From the NCBI RefSeq assembly GCF_964340395.1, contig NC_135556.1, positions 24,206,223 to 24,270,222 on the forward strand: 64,000 bases of DNA, read 5' to 3'. Below are positions 1-13,731 of the stretch, in pieces. A model generated the notes under the pieces. That model did no database searches. It was given only the letters and a program-made list of their open reading frames with translations, and was not told where the DNA came from. How positions within the stretch are numbered: position 1 is the first letter of the stretch; the number at the start of each line of letters is the position of its first letter. The position numbers and the translations under genes are program-made. The DNA comes from Glandiceps talaboti. Its lineage: Eukaryota > Hemichordata > Enteropneusta > Spengelidae.

Positions 1-739
1 CATCTACCACATTTTAATAGTTATAGTTTATGTCTGCCCAAGCCCTTTACATGTCAAAAGATTGTTCACCATTGTCATACATTAGCCTTTGGATTGTAGA
101 GATGGTAATACCATGTCTTCAGACACATTGTTAGTACATACATGTAGTGACCTAGTATTGTCATCTAAATGATACATTCATGTTATTACAAGTTAAAACC
201 ATTAAACTGAAAGAATCTGAAAGAACCTTTATTTTATGGAGTACTTAAGGTGTAATTTGAAGAGAGGAGTAAAAGGTTATTGTTATTATGTTAGTGTTTC
301 AAGTCAACGTTGTGAAGTATGAAGGGGAAAGTGTACAATTGCTGACACTCAAAGTAAATATTGATAAAAAATCCTAACATTTCCCAAACATTAGCAAAAA
401 CTCTGCACAATTGCCAATATTAGTTATGTATAAGAACAGTTGAAATATAAATATCTCAATAAGGTGTAACATTTGGGTAATAACCACAGAGTACCTACTC
501 AAGTAGACTTCAACTGTATAATCTCATGTAAACAGGACATTTGAAATATTACCACAAAGTAGGTATGTTGTATACATTAATTGTATGCATGTATAGTGTA
601 GTATCCTTATATACAAATAAATGTATTCTCAGTCTCAAAATATTATAATCCATTGCGTTTATTTCCGGAAGGATTTTTTGTAGCAATTCAAATCAAAATG
701 TATATAATTTGATAAAATCTGACACCCTTATTTATGTAG
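1..739 (+). other. Intron of INTU, no exon seen
   Basis: AT-rich sequence upstream of the first recognisable INTU exon. I find no open segment with flanking splice sites that resembles the missing first half of the PDZ domain, so the earlier exons must lie left of the window. The acceptor TTATGTAG closes this intron at 739. Confidence 0.6.
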
Positions 740-3700
740 GTGACTGTGTCCTTTCCATCAACGGAATGCATGTAAATCATGACAACATTGACAGTGTGTT
801 GACAGGGTTGCAGATCAGTGCACCAATGGAGGTAAGAAATGATTTATTAATGTAATTTGAAATATATGAGTACTGACTAATTAATAAAATGATATCTGTT
901 TGAAATATATGATTAACTTCCATAGAAATTATCCCATAAAACAGGACTTAGAGAAAATGTTATCCTTTGGGGAGTGTATGAATTGTATGACATGATAGAG
1001 TAGAGTACAATCTGTAATCTAGACAGGGGTAAGATAAATAGTTTAATGGAGGATAAAAACTCATTTCTTTTACTTAGGCTTAAGGACCCCCACCCACCTG
1101 TTTCAGACAGCACAATCATTTTCAAATCAGTATGTGGTGCTATGAATACAAAGCCAGCACATAGTGAGGAAAAAATGCCTTTTATTGACATTTACTCGTC
1201 AAAAATTCTTCCATTTCTCAATTTAACAACATTTTTTAGAAATATTTGTATTTATGGTTACAAAAGAGATTGAAACAGATTAAAAGTAAAAATTTATTAT
1301 TAGGATGAACTAAAATGGCTCTTGCCACTAAATAATATCATTTTTTATTCTACATTGTTAAATTGATCTCACTCCTACTATAACACTAATACATGTAATG
1401 ATAATAGTTCAGTGTACATATACCTTAAAATAGAGGCAGTGTTGGAAAATATATTGTTCGTGGTTCCCACGAATCAATTAGACAGTAAATATAGTTATTT
1501 TGGAGAAACAACTATGGCATTTTGATCCGTCTACAGAGACATTGATCACACAATGATATAAGTATTCACCATTAAAATTTCTGAAACTGGCACATTGATA
1601 TATCAGTATTTTTGTCATTGTCTTTTACAGGTAAAACTTCAAATTGAAAGAAATAATGTAAACAAGGATAGATTTATCTTACAACCAAGGAGATTGTTAC
1701 CGAACGGTAGTTTAGTCAAGTTGATAAGTGGTGAAAGAGTACAAGAAGTGACACAGTCATTACAGAAAATACCTCATGTTGTCATGTATTTATCTCTTGC
1801 TGGGGATGCAGAAGATACAGAAGAAAATAAGGTAATTTATACCTGTCTTTAACAGGCAGTTAGGAAGAAGGTGCCTTGGGGACACAATTTACTGGAAAAT
1901 CAAAATAGCTTAAATCACCCACAACATTGTAATAGGAAAGCTTGTACCTGGTCTTTTTACAGGCATTAGAGGAATTTATACCTGTGCTATAAAACAAATA
2001 TTTGTAACAGTATTCGTATATTTTGGGGGAAATATTACATAAGGTGTTTTTGATCACATGGAATTTGTTCTCTTTTAGGTAATAATTTTACACTTTCATT
2101 GAGAAAATAAAATTTGTAACTTTGTTCTTTACCAATCTATCTCCTAAGCTGCTTAATATTAATACAAATTCTTCCATACCTAGACATGATGGTTAAAAAT
2201 ATGCCATAAAAAACTATATTTTTCTTTTACAGGAAATGCTGTACCTGTACCCAGAAAACAGTGCCTCTCAAAAATTGAGTGAAATCCAGGGAATGTTTTT
2301 AACAATTAGTGATATGTTAGAAAATGTAACAGGTACAAGAGTTAGAAGGTAATTCAATTCATCACATTCCAGTTATCCACTATGTCAGTTCCAAAAGAAG
2401 CATGAATGTGCCCTAGATTGGATAAATTAGGAGTCAAATTTGTGACATCATAGATGCCGATTGTATGTCAGTAGAAGAAAACAATCTACAAAGTTGATAT
2501 GAAATAACTTTTTGACTTTCTACATACGATATAACATCATTGAAACAGAAAGAGTAGAATTATTTGACCAAACTGAGAATATCATTTTGTAAACAGTTAG
2601 CAACTTGTTATGGATACTACCAGTAGTAATTCACAATTTACTCATCACTATTTGCATGTTTGAAGAAAAAAATGTCAAAAAATGTACTGATATGTTTTGT
2701 GTTTTATAACAACCAACAACCCTTCAATAGGGTGAAATCTAATGATTTTAATTGATTGATCGCATACTTGATTGATTTATTGATTTATTGATTGATTGAT
2801 TGCAGTTCTACAGTTGTGATCAATAAACAACTCTTAAACGTGAGTTACTACAAGAGTGGACCCGAAGCATTAGTACTAGCCATGCCAGCTGACAGAGTGT
2901 CTGTATCACAACTCAATTATATTGTCTTGGACATTGCAAGACTTCTAAACTTCCTGTATGGTTCTCTTCATGAGTAAGTATAGAAATTTTAAATAAGTTT
3001 GCAACTTCATAAATGGCTGTGTTCTGAGTATATTAGACTTCATCAGACATATCAGACATTGTCAGCTTTGTTGTCTTAATATTTACCATACCTTAATCTC
3101 AACATTCATTTTACAATTAAAGGCAAATGTCCGATTTAGATTAAAATTTAGGTGTCAAAAACCAGTTGTTTGGCAGATCTTGCAAAAGTTGAACAAATGA
3201 ATGATCTTTTGCAGTCCTTATGGTTCCATTGATAAAATAACTCCTAATGTGAGAACCAGGGATGTAAACATGTCAGACACATAAAATTAAGTAAAATTGC
3301 ATTGATTGTGTATGTTAAACCAGTACCATCACATGTTACAATCACTGCCAGCAATATTAAACTTACAAAGAAACTGACATATTTATTTAAATTTCAAATA
3401 TTGTGAGCATTAAATAGACTATATGAGAATTCATACTCTGTGTCAGTTTTGTCCACCATTGTTTTACAAACATTTATTACAGAATACTAAGAACCTTACT
3501 CTGTAAGTGTTTACTTATTTTATTTCCTCTTTTTCTATTTTCCTACCAGTGCCTTCTTGCCTAGTTTATACCATGCCAAACTGGACCACCTATTTTCATT
3601 ATTATTTCAAAAAATACTACTTGATGAGAACCCACTGACCCCACTATTGAATAGCAGTACATATGTCTTCCTTGATACTTTACCTGGAGTTAGGTGGTTG

Positions 3701-6332
3701 GACCTGCCAGATGATTTAAAGGTGAGATGAGTTTTAGTAAATCATCATGTGATGCGAAACTTATCTACATCACATATTGTCAAATTCCGGCTATATATCT
3801 GTGATGTACATATTTCATCTATGTTGAATGAGTGGATGGATTAAATTTATTTCACCAGATGCCGAGAAAAATAAACTACACTTTCAAAGAACATACATAT
3901 GATAGAAATATGCAAAAGAAATACAAAAGAAATACACAATTGTTATCTGATGTTGACCATTGAAATAGTTCAGTGGAACTAGTCTTGTCCATGGCCTGTA
4001 CAATTGTTATCTGATGTGAACCATTGAAATAGTTCAGTGGAACTAGTCTTGTCCATGGCCTGTACAGTTGTTATCTGATGTGAACCATTGAAATAGTTCA
4101 GTGGAACTAGTCTTGTGGCCTGTACAATTGTTATCTGATGTTGACCACGGAAATAGTTCAGTGGAACTAGTCTTGTCCATGGCCTGTACAATTGTTATCT
4201 GATGTTGACCATTGAAATAGTTCAGTGGAACTAGTCTTGTCCATGGCCTGTACAATTGTTATCTGACGTGAACCATTGAAATAGTTCAGTGGAACTAGTC
4301 TTGTGGCCTGTACAATTGTTATCTGATGTTGACCATTGAAATAGTTCAGTGGAACTAGTCTTGTCCATGGCCTGTACAATTGTTATCTGATGTGGACCAT
4401 GGAAATAGTTCAGTGGAACTAGTCTTGTCCATGGCCTGTACAATTGTTATCTGATGTGGACCATGGAAATAGTTCAGTAGAACTAGTCTTGTCCATGGCC
4501 TGTACATTTTTCTGCATATCAAAGTGTTAGTGTTAGTCACCAGTTTTGTGTATGAAATAAAGAGATATGCCCTTGAGAAACTATTAGTTATATAAAATGT
4601 ATTACTTTGGCCATTGTTTTTAATAGCTTATTTAAAAACCATATGTCAAATTTTACTACTCATTTAGAAGCTATGCTGTAGGGTTATTTATCATCAATTT
4701 ATTTCAGTGTTATTTAGGTTTTTTGGATTTGTCCGTCTTAGGACTAGTACAGTATGTCTTTGTAGTTGTACTTTGCATTGCTAGCACTGTCACATCACAT
4801 CACATCTTTGGAGCACTAAAGAGTCTGTTGGTATTATTGTGTTAATACAGATTGCCATAGACAGTACAATGAGTGAATTAGAGGCTGCAGACTTTGCTGA
4901 TATGGTAGGTCAAATATAATAGTATGCAGGATCAGACTGAGACTGTAAGATATGTCATGTCGCTCTGCCCTCACCAACCTCCTCTCGCATATAGGTATAT
5001 ATGTGAGAGGGGTTGACTAATGTGTGAGGGTGCCCCGTCATGACATACCTTACAAACTAGATCACACTTTGAGAACTATAACATGATTGTTACATCGTAC
5101 TGAATTGATTGCACCTTTATGTCATGATGAAAGTAAATACACATCGTACAGCTATTTTGCTGCAGCATTATGACACAATGAGTTTCAATCCCAAACATTT
5201 CATACAGTTATGAAACATCAGATATGCATGATGTATATGAATTTGATTGATAAATGACCTCCGGGTAAACAAACAAACATTGTATAGTGATCAGTCTCTC
5301 ATGAAAAAAGTAATAATATTATGTATATTTCTCATTCATAATTACAATTTGCTTTTTTCTATACATATGCATGTATTACATTTAACAATAGTTTTCACCA
5401 CCAAGTACTTAGCTAATCATCATACCATCCGAATGTTTCAGTACTGGCTTCTTTGTTCTTTCAGTAAAGTAGTACAGTATTGAATGGACTAACTACAATG
5501 CTTGCAGTGCTCATATTTTTCCACTCAGTCATGCATTAATACAAACACAAATGTATTTTAGTTGTCATAGTTACTATGTATTTATTTACAGTCTGATGAA
5601 CATTATGATGACAGAAGACCATATGGTATTGTAGGAAGTTGTCTTTTCTATAGGGTAAGTATGTGACCACAGTAAGACCATATATAATTGTAATTTGTAT
5701 GAAACTGTTTTCTGTAGGGTATGTGTGTCCTCAATACAACCTCTGTATGTAAATTGCAGTGTTGTACTAGTATTTCTCACAATTGACATGTACAATGTCT
5801 AATAATTGCTATTTTAACAATTTCCAGTGAATATATTAATTGTCTGATTGAAAAATAACACCCCAGTTACAGCTAATGTAGGTGAAAATCGTGATTTTTT
5901 GTTTTGTTGATAGGGTTATCTACTAGCCAATCACCTGCCACTTGATGATTTTGTAGACATGCTGATTTATTGCCGATATCATAGTTTGTTAACACTAGCC
6001 TCTGAAGCCAGGATTGGTCAGCTGGTGGTGTGGAGGGAAGTGATTCCTACTAAAAGGAACAAGCGTAAAACATCGGGTGATATTGATAGTTATTTTGAAC
6101 CTGATGCAAGACATTTCCTTCTTATTGTTGGACTGGTAAGGATATATATCATTATGTTCTTTATCTTTTGTTAGTGGTAAGTGAGACTCTTGAATCTATA
6201 GGGTCTAGCAGAACTGATGTGAAATTAGCTCCAATAGTTTTAGCTGTAACCAGTTTGTGTGTGTGTGTGTGTATGTGTGCGTGTATGTGTGTGTATGTCT
6301 GCCTGTATAGGCATGCTTGTGTTTGAATATGA

Positions 6333-6363
<31 letters not shown>

Positions 6364-6378
6364 CGTACGTGCATGTGC

Positions 6379-6436
<58 letters not shown>

Positions 6437-9148
6437 CAACAATTATCATAGAGTGTCAAAGACTATAAATGAATACAAGACTAGTGCTATCATATCAACC
6501 ATTAGAGTTACAAGTCTGTAAGACACATAATTTTGAATGTCTTCATTCCAGGAATCCTTTTGAATGAATGAGTGAATGAATGAAATTTTTTTGAACTGAA
6601 ACTGAGTATTTTGTGCAAGATTCACCTTGCATGTAATTTAGAAACATTGTTTACTGTCAGTGTTAAAATCTCACAAATTGATGTTTATATCCCTTTTCAT
6701 ATCTACAGAAACATGGTTTACTGTGTCTATTACTAGAAGCAGGAGGCTGTGCAGCCAAGTAAGTCTTGTTGATATCTCTTCCCATATAAATCACTATGTT
6801 GTTATATTTTTGCTAAGAATTGATATGTAATAAGTAGAGGTAAAGTTACTTTTTTGGAATCTAGTATGAAAGAACTACGTAGCTTTTGTCCAAATCACTC
6901 AGATGTCATCAGCATACATAGAGATATATTACACATACTTAGATACATAATGATACACCCGTACAGCTAATAATTAAGATGTATATTTTGATATTGTCAG
7001 ATCTGTTGGCAATCCCAGTCCAGATCCGTTCTATGTAGATCAAGCTAAAGCTACCTTATTACATCTAGAGGCCATTGACATTCCTAACAGCTGTGAAAAC
7101 AGGTAAGAACAACTCTCTACCAGTTACATACTTTAAATTCCTAGTATATTGAAGTGTATTTCTTTTTGCAAAGAAGTTGGGTTTTATTTCTCAGGTACAA
7201 AAGTACAAAATCTGTTCAGGTTTAGAATGTTTTTGTAAATTAAGGCAAACAGCTGAAATGTTACTAGTAAGTAATTAGAACCCTTGGGTGTGTAATAAGA
7301 ACTATTCACTTCTATGGTTTAATGACCTGGTGAACATATATAAGGGGTTTTTGCTAAGGTTTGGGATTCTTGTAACAAAGGGAAACTATTAGCATAAAAC
7401 TTCCATAGATTCCATACTCTGTACCATAGGGACCGACAATAAACTACATGGGAAATGAGTAACAGTGTCATACAAAATATTGATTACTTAAAACTTCAGA
7501 AATATGAACGGAAAGAACTATTTTGTTTCTGTAGAAGTTTATCGCAACCCACATTACACTGTATAATTAATGCTGGGCTAAGATTTCAAATGTAATTTGT
7601 TTCTCAATGTGCCACTTTGTTTCAGATTAAGCAATATTCCAGTACCAGCACTATCATGTGCAGACTGGTTCTTCAGTAGTAGAAGTAGTACTTCAGAAGT
7701 TGGTACACCTCCAGTACCAGGATCACCTATGCTAAGTCGACTACATGGTACTCCACAACAGAAAGGTATGTCACAAAAACTTAACAAATTAGTTAATTTT
7801 GTAGTTTGTTGGTACTGGTAGTATTAGTAACTGTCTTTCACAACATATTGTATATTAGTGTTCAATGGAAGGCTTTCCACAGTGTTGCAGTCATTTTAAA
7901 TGCTCCTCTCTACCTTGTAACTGCTAGGTACAGTCAGTTTGACTAATGGCCCCTTCCTTGTAACTGCTATGTACAGCCAGTTAGACTAATGGTCCCTTCC
8001 TTGTAACTGCTAGGTACAATCATGTGGACTAATGGCCCCTTCCTTGTAACTGCTAGGTACACCAGGCAAGAAGCAGCAACTGCTGCCACCAGATCCAGGT
8101 GGGAAGAGTAAGAAACAGACAGGATCACCTTCCCTGGATAAACAGAGAAGTGCTGGAAGGGGTAGTGCTTATGAAGTGGATTCTGATGATAACAGTGATA
8201 ACAGTGCCTACTCACCTGGCAATAGTCAACAATCAACTCCAGTATTAGCTAGAAGAAATGATGACAAACGACGTGAATCTATTGGCTCAGCTGGGTCAGC
8301 TGGTAGTGGTAGTGGATCTGCTCTTTTTAAGGTAAGATCCAGATATGTCCTGCTACAAATACCTCTTCTACAAATATCCCTCATATGATATCAGCACTGT
8401 TTCAATTATGTCTTGAACTTGAAGTCACAAACGGTAAATATTTACTTTTGAAATGAGGATTCAAGTCAAACTCCTAATGAGTAGCTAGTCAGAAATTTAA
8501 CCTGTATTATATGTACCCATTTACTAGAAGTGAAATTGAAATAAAAACAGTCAGTTATCTTTCAAGTTAGGATTTCAACATATGAAGATACAACTTATTT
8601 TGATTGCACATAGCTTGATGAAATGGTCTCGGGGCAGTGCGCCCTCACAGGTTGTAATTGGGGTTGGCTGATAAGTACATAGTGGGCATGGGAAATGTTG
8701 TTTTAATGATTATGTGGACATGTCTGTTGTCATGTCTGTAGAGTAAAGTATTTAGAAAGGCCAATATTTTTGTGTTGATGGCTTCATTATGATGTTGACA
8801 AAGTCATCATATGAATATACAGACTGTGTGCATCCCACACACATACTAAGTTGTTTATAAAGCCAACTTTTACTCAATTTGTACATTTTGTTTTTCTCTG
8901 TGATAACAGTCCAGTAAGAAGCAAAGAATTATCCCAGATCCTTTCAGTATGGCAGTACTTAGAAAGGGACTAACTGAGACTGAGGTCAATGAACTCTATA
9001 CTGCTACTAAGTAAGTTGATGAGCAACCAAGCATTTGACAACCTTAACTTTGTAAATCACAAAACAAATTTAAACTAGTGTTTTATCGGCATATTTTACT
9101 CTTCAAGATCCTAAAGTGGAATAGCAAGAGTCTGTGATAAATGAAGTA

Positions 9149-9215
<67 letters not shown>

Positions 9216-12200
9216 CAAATACATTGCCAACCTGTCAAATATCCCAAAACGATAAATTTGAAAGGACATATGAGAGCTAAAAACTGTTGTCATATGTAGT
9301 ACATGTATATGAAGCAGTATAAAAAAAATTTTTGATCAATGCTACTCCTGAAGAAGTAGATGATTACATACATATACAAGAATATTTGAACTAGAGGATT
9401 TGAACTGGCTGAGAATGCCAACTAAAAGTGCTGGGAAAAGGCAATTGAAACAGAAGACTAGAATCCAAATGAAAACAAAAAGCAACTTGGGCTAACATCA
9501 GAAAAAAGATGACTGTATTTCCTATACATGATGTACCTCTCAGATGTTTGTAGTTGGCAGAGCATTTGACATAATCAAAATATAACTTTTTTTATAGTAA
9601 CCCCCAGAAAGTACAAGCTCAGAAATTCTGTATAAGAGATGGTGCTAACATTTTTAAATTGTGGCTTCTGTTAGTAATATTGTTTTAGTTTGGATTTTGA
9701 CTGACTGCACAATGTGTTATATTACAGGTTGTCTGCTGGTGCTGATAATACACTCTTCCATTACGTCAGTTTGGAGGTTGGACAGGGTATTATTGTTACT
9801 CCAACTCACAAAGATCTACAACTACTAGGTGGTATTACACATCCACAACTCCTTAAAACCTTCCACAAGACTTGCCTTGCTATACGCCATGTATTTGAAC
9901 AAGCTTTGAAATCAAAGAGAAAGGTCAGTTTTAATTGTCATATTTGTGGTTGGCTTGGTATGATGTGAATACAGGACATAAAATACAGTATAGTGCAGTA
10001 CTGTAACAATACAATACAATACAAGACAATACTATACTGTGAAATGACACATTGTATTTTTAGCTCCGCTGTCAGCGAAAGCTGAAAGCGTAGCTTTAGG
10101 TATAGGTGGGTATTGAGGTATAGAGAGTAGAGTGAATCATAGGTGTCCGTCAAACTTTTATATCTTCACTATCTACTCCGAAAGTGACAGTCGGAATTCT
10201 TCGATATTTGGTGTGCATGTTCCCTGGGGGGAGGCTATTCAGATTTGTTCATGCCAAGTTGATCTGTGCCATTTTCAATTTTTTATGATTTTTTTTCCAA
10301 AAATGTCATTTTCATCAACTCCTCATAAACTTTAAGTCAGATTGCTTTGATATGTGGTGTGTTGATGCACAGAGGGTACCTTACTTAGATTTGTTAATTT
10401 CAAGTCAGCACGTCTTCTCTTCTATTTTTTATGATTTTTTTTTTGAAATTTAAAAAAAAAATGAATATGTTAATGAGTATAATGACCGACGCCATATTGG
10501 AAATCACTCCGCGAGACTTTAGGTAAAGTGCAACTTTTCAAAAGACACTATTGACGTCAAACAAGCAATGTAATATGTGCTATAGTCTTAATTCTACGCA
10601 TTGTGCGCCCAAATGACAAATATTTGTTCGAAAAAGGGTTGTAAACTTCAAATCCAATTCTCCATCCACCCCTCCTACAGAATGGTTCATTCCAGTATAT
10701 GCACCTCCCTCATGATCAAGTTTGAATGCCTGTGAACTGAAGTGTATGGGACGATTTTTGACAGTCAGTCGTCAATAAAAACGATAATACTCTTTCTAAA
10801 ATTACCACATTTTGAAAGGGAAAGTACTTTGTGGTTCATTTATGGAGTTTTGTTTTTGTACGATCAATATTGGTGGCAAAATTACAGCGTCAAAATTGCC
10901 GATGTGGTAGTTCCGTACGGCGACAATCTCAAGTACCCGGATGTACGAGGGACTAACCCGGAAGCAAGTCGTTGCCAGCCGTACGTTACAGTGTTAACAT
11001 CGTCCGAGAAATCGCTGCGTTCAGAATGTCATTATTCACAGAATTGTTTCTTTCGAGTGAAAACCCGTCTTGAATTGTATAACTCTAACAAATGAAGACA
11101 TGTCAAGTTATATTTTGAAAGTTGTATCGCTAGTTTGAGACGATTTGCTCACGTACTATCGAGGCTTGGACCTTACTCCAGTTCAGCGGGAAGTTTAGCC
11201 AGTCCGATAATTCTTTCTGGTTTAGTTTACAACACTTTTGATCACACAGATTTTGTTTTTGTGATGAAAAGAAATTTAAAAAAAGATCACTTCAACCATT
11301 TCGTTGTGTTTTCTTTATGAAAGGTAATCGAACATGAACGAGTGTTACCACTGTAACCAGGAGGGTCTATGCTGTAACGTATAGCAAGGGTTCGACATAC
11401 ACGTACACGCTGGTCTGCTATCCCGCGAGTCGAGTAAAATTCAAACCACCGGCTATATGATGAATTCACGGTCATAGTAAAATTCATTTGATTTTTAATT
11501 TGCTATTTTGACCAACTCCGGTTGTCTATTTGCGATAAAATTACGATTAGTTTGGAAACGGGGTAGATTTTCTATGATTCCGTGTCATAAAAGCATGTGT
11601 TGTGTAGTTTTCGAAAAGCACACCCGGTGGGAAAGTCGCCCAACAGGCGATCTCGCGCCATTGCTGTACTACGTGGCACTTTATTCTGGCGGGGTGTCTC
11701 TTGAAAACGGGAATAGCGAAGGATGAGCCAATCAAGTGAGACCTTTCAAATGTAGCTAATATTATAGCCAATAAAATTAGTTGTACGATGATTTGTGTAT
11801 AATAAGGGTAAGGCTGGCCTCAACACTGTACTGGCCACGTTCAACGGAAGTAAGTGAAGCTCAATCATAACAATGGTGGCTGTCAAAATCGAAGACGCGA
11901 TTTGACCGTGTTGTTATTTCAGTGAGTTTATTCAGCAAGAAAACAACGTGTTCTATGTTTTTGTACTTCCTACATGATGTGATGATCGTTTTTTTACCGG
12001 TACAACTTACAGCCTACAATGAAACTGCTAACTTAGTTAGTACACTGACACGGTACGATTCCGTGTACCGTGTTCCGTGTTCCGTGTTCATGTTTTGGGG
12101 CACATTTCTAAATACGCGAAACAAGTTATTGAATGTGTAGTGGATATTGATATTCAGTTTGAAAAATTAAAATCCTGAACTTTATTTTGCGAACGGTTTT

Positions 12201-13658
12201 GTCGTTTCTTAGTAATTATAGGGCCGACTGTATCACGTTTAACGTTTATGTCAACCCGGAAGTACATAGACACGAAAATAGACGAAGTGACTTGTACATG
12301 TAATTAGTAACAAAATTTTGCTGTAACTGCTGGTAACCTTCAAATTTATTTATTTTTATGTTGTAAATACATTCTAATATGCACTAAGGACAACACTATA
12401 AAGACTTGCTCCATGGGAAGGTAATTTTTTGTCTTTTAAAAATGCAATAGTTAGATCAATGTGTACCAGAAATGTTATGAGCTAGAAATAAGACCACATA
12501 ACATCTTATTACTCCCCCCCCCCCCCACCCAATTAAGACAAACTACTAGTACTCACAGAAAGCAACAAAAAAGAGAAGAAGCTCCAAAACATAAAAAAGA
12601 GAATAAAATTACAGTAATGAGTTGATGATGCACAAACAACTACAAAGAAATAGACAGTTCAATTACAACACACGGTTTGAAATAAATATGGGGTTTGGAA
12701 AAGTGAATTAGAAGTTGAGCAAAAACTAAGAGAGATGAAGAGCCTAAGTGAACAAGCGAAAGCACTTAAAGATAGGACCACCAGATTTTTTGCAGGACTA
12801 CTACGTTATCAATTTTACTAGTCCTGTGGGATAGTGACTTTTTTACTCCAGTGTCGAACCCTGTCAATGGCTGAGAATGACTCTCTTTCGGGTACTTGGG
12901 GATTGTCGCCGTACGGAAACTAAGATGGCGATTAATACATTTCTTCCCTATATATATATCTACTACAACTAGTACAAGTTGAATGTTGTTGACTTGGTAA
13001 ATTTGTTTTGAAATTCAAATTGCCTCAAAATTATTTTAGATCCCTAGTTTATTTCATTCATCATTAAAATTTTCCAGGGTTAAAGCTGTAAGACACTGGA
13101 ATTATTTATAGCCAACCTCAAAATCCTCTTTTTTTTTCTTTTTCTTGTGTGCATTTCCCAGTCATTTTTTTCTGAGATTTTGTGCAATTTTTCATAACTG
13201 TAGATTTTTGTTATAAAATGGTGACTATGGTATAAAAGTACAATACATTACCAACTTCTGTGTAAAATGTGTTTTATAGTGAGACATCATATGAAACCAC
13301 TAACCACTTTATTGCATCGCTAAAACAAAACTGCATATTAAAGAGCTGAAGAACTGAACCACTTCTACATGTCACCAAAATAAAAACAAAAAAAACACAA
13401 AAAAACAGCGGAGCTATTCTGACCGATAGGTCGCTTGTCTATTGTTTGGTATCTCTATTAGCAACCAAGAACAACTCAACATAATCACTTCCATTGTAAG
13501 AAGAGTTTAAGGATAGTTAAAGAACATGGTGTGTTGGTACAATGTGTTCCTGAAAACTGGAATGAACAGAAGAAAACATCACCCAAGATGCACTACTGGG
13601 TTGTTGGGTAAGACTTTTACTCAATTATTTGCAAAATTACCAAAGTTGAAAAGAAGTC

Positions 13659-13731
<73 letters not shown>

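Noticed and set aside
3979-4540. Several overlapping 60-70 codon minus-strand ORFs
   Set aside because: All are translations of the 64-bp minisatellite; the same peptide recurs in different frames.
6161-6521. His/Thr- and Cys/Val-repeat ORFs
   Set aside because: Products of the (GT)n tract on both strands.
8625-8690. Possible third copy of the MITE at 4939 and 19987 (GCGCCCTCACAGG, GGGGTTGGCTGATAAG)
   Set aside because: Only inner fragments resemble; no inverted ends or target duplication visible.
10742-11095. 117-codon + strand ORF in the INTU intron insertion
   Set aside because: No motif recognised, no flanking splice signals with matching frame; could be chance in CpG-richer DNA.
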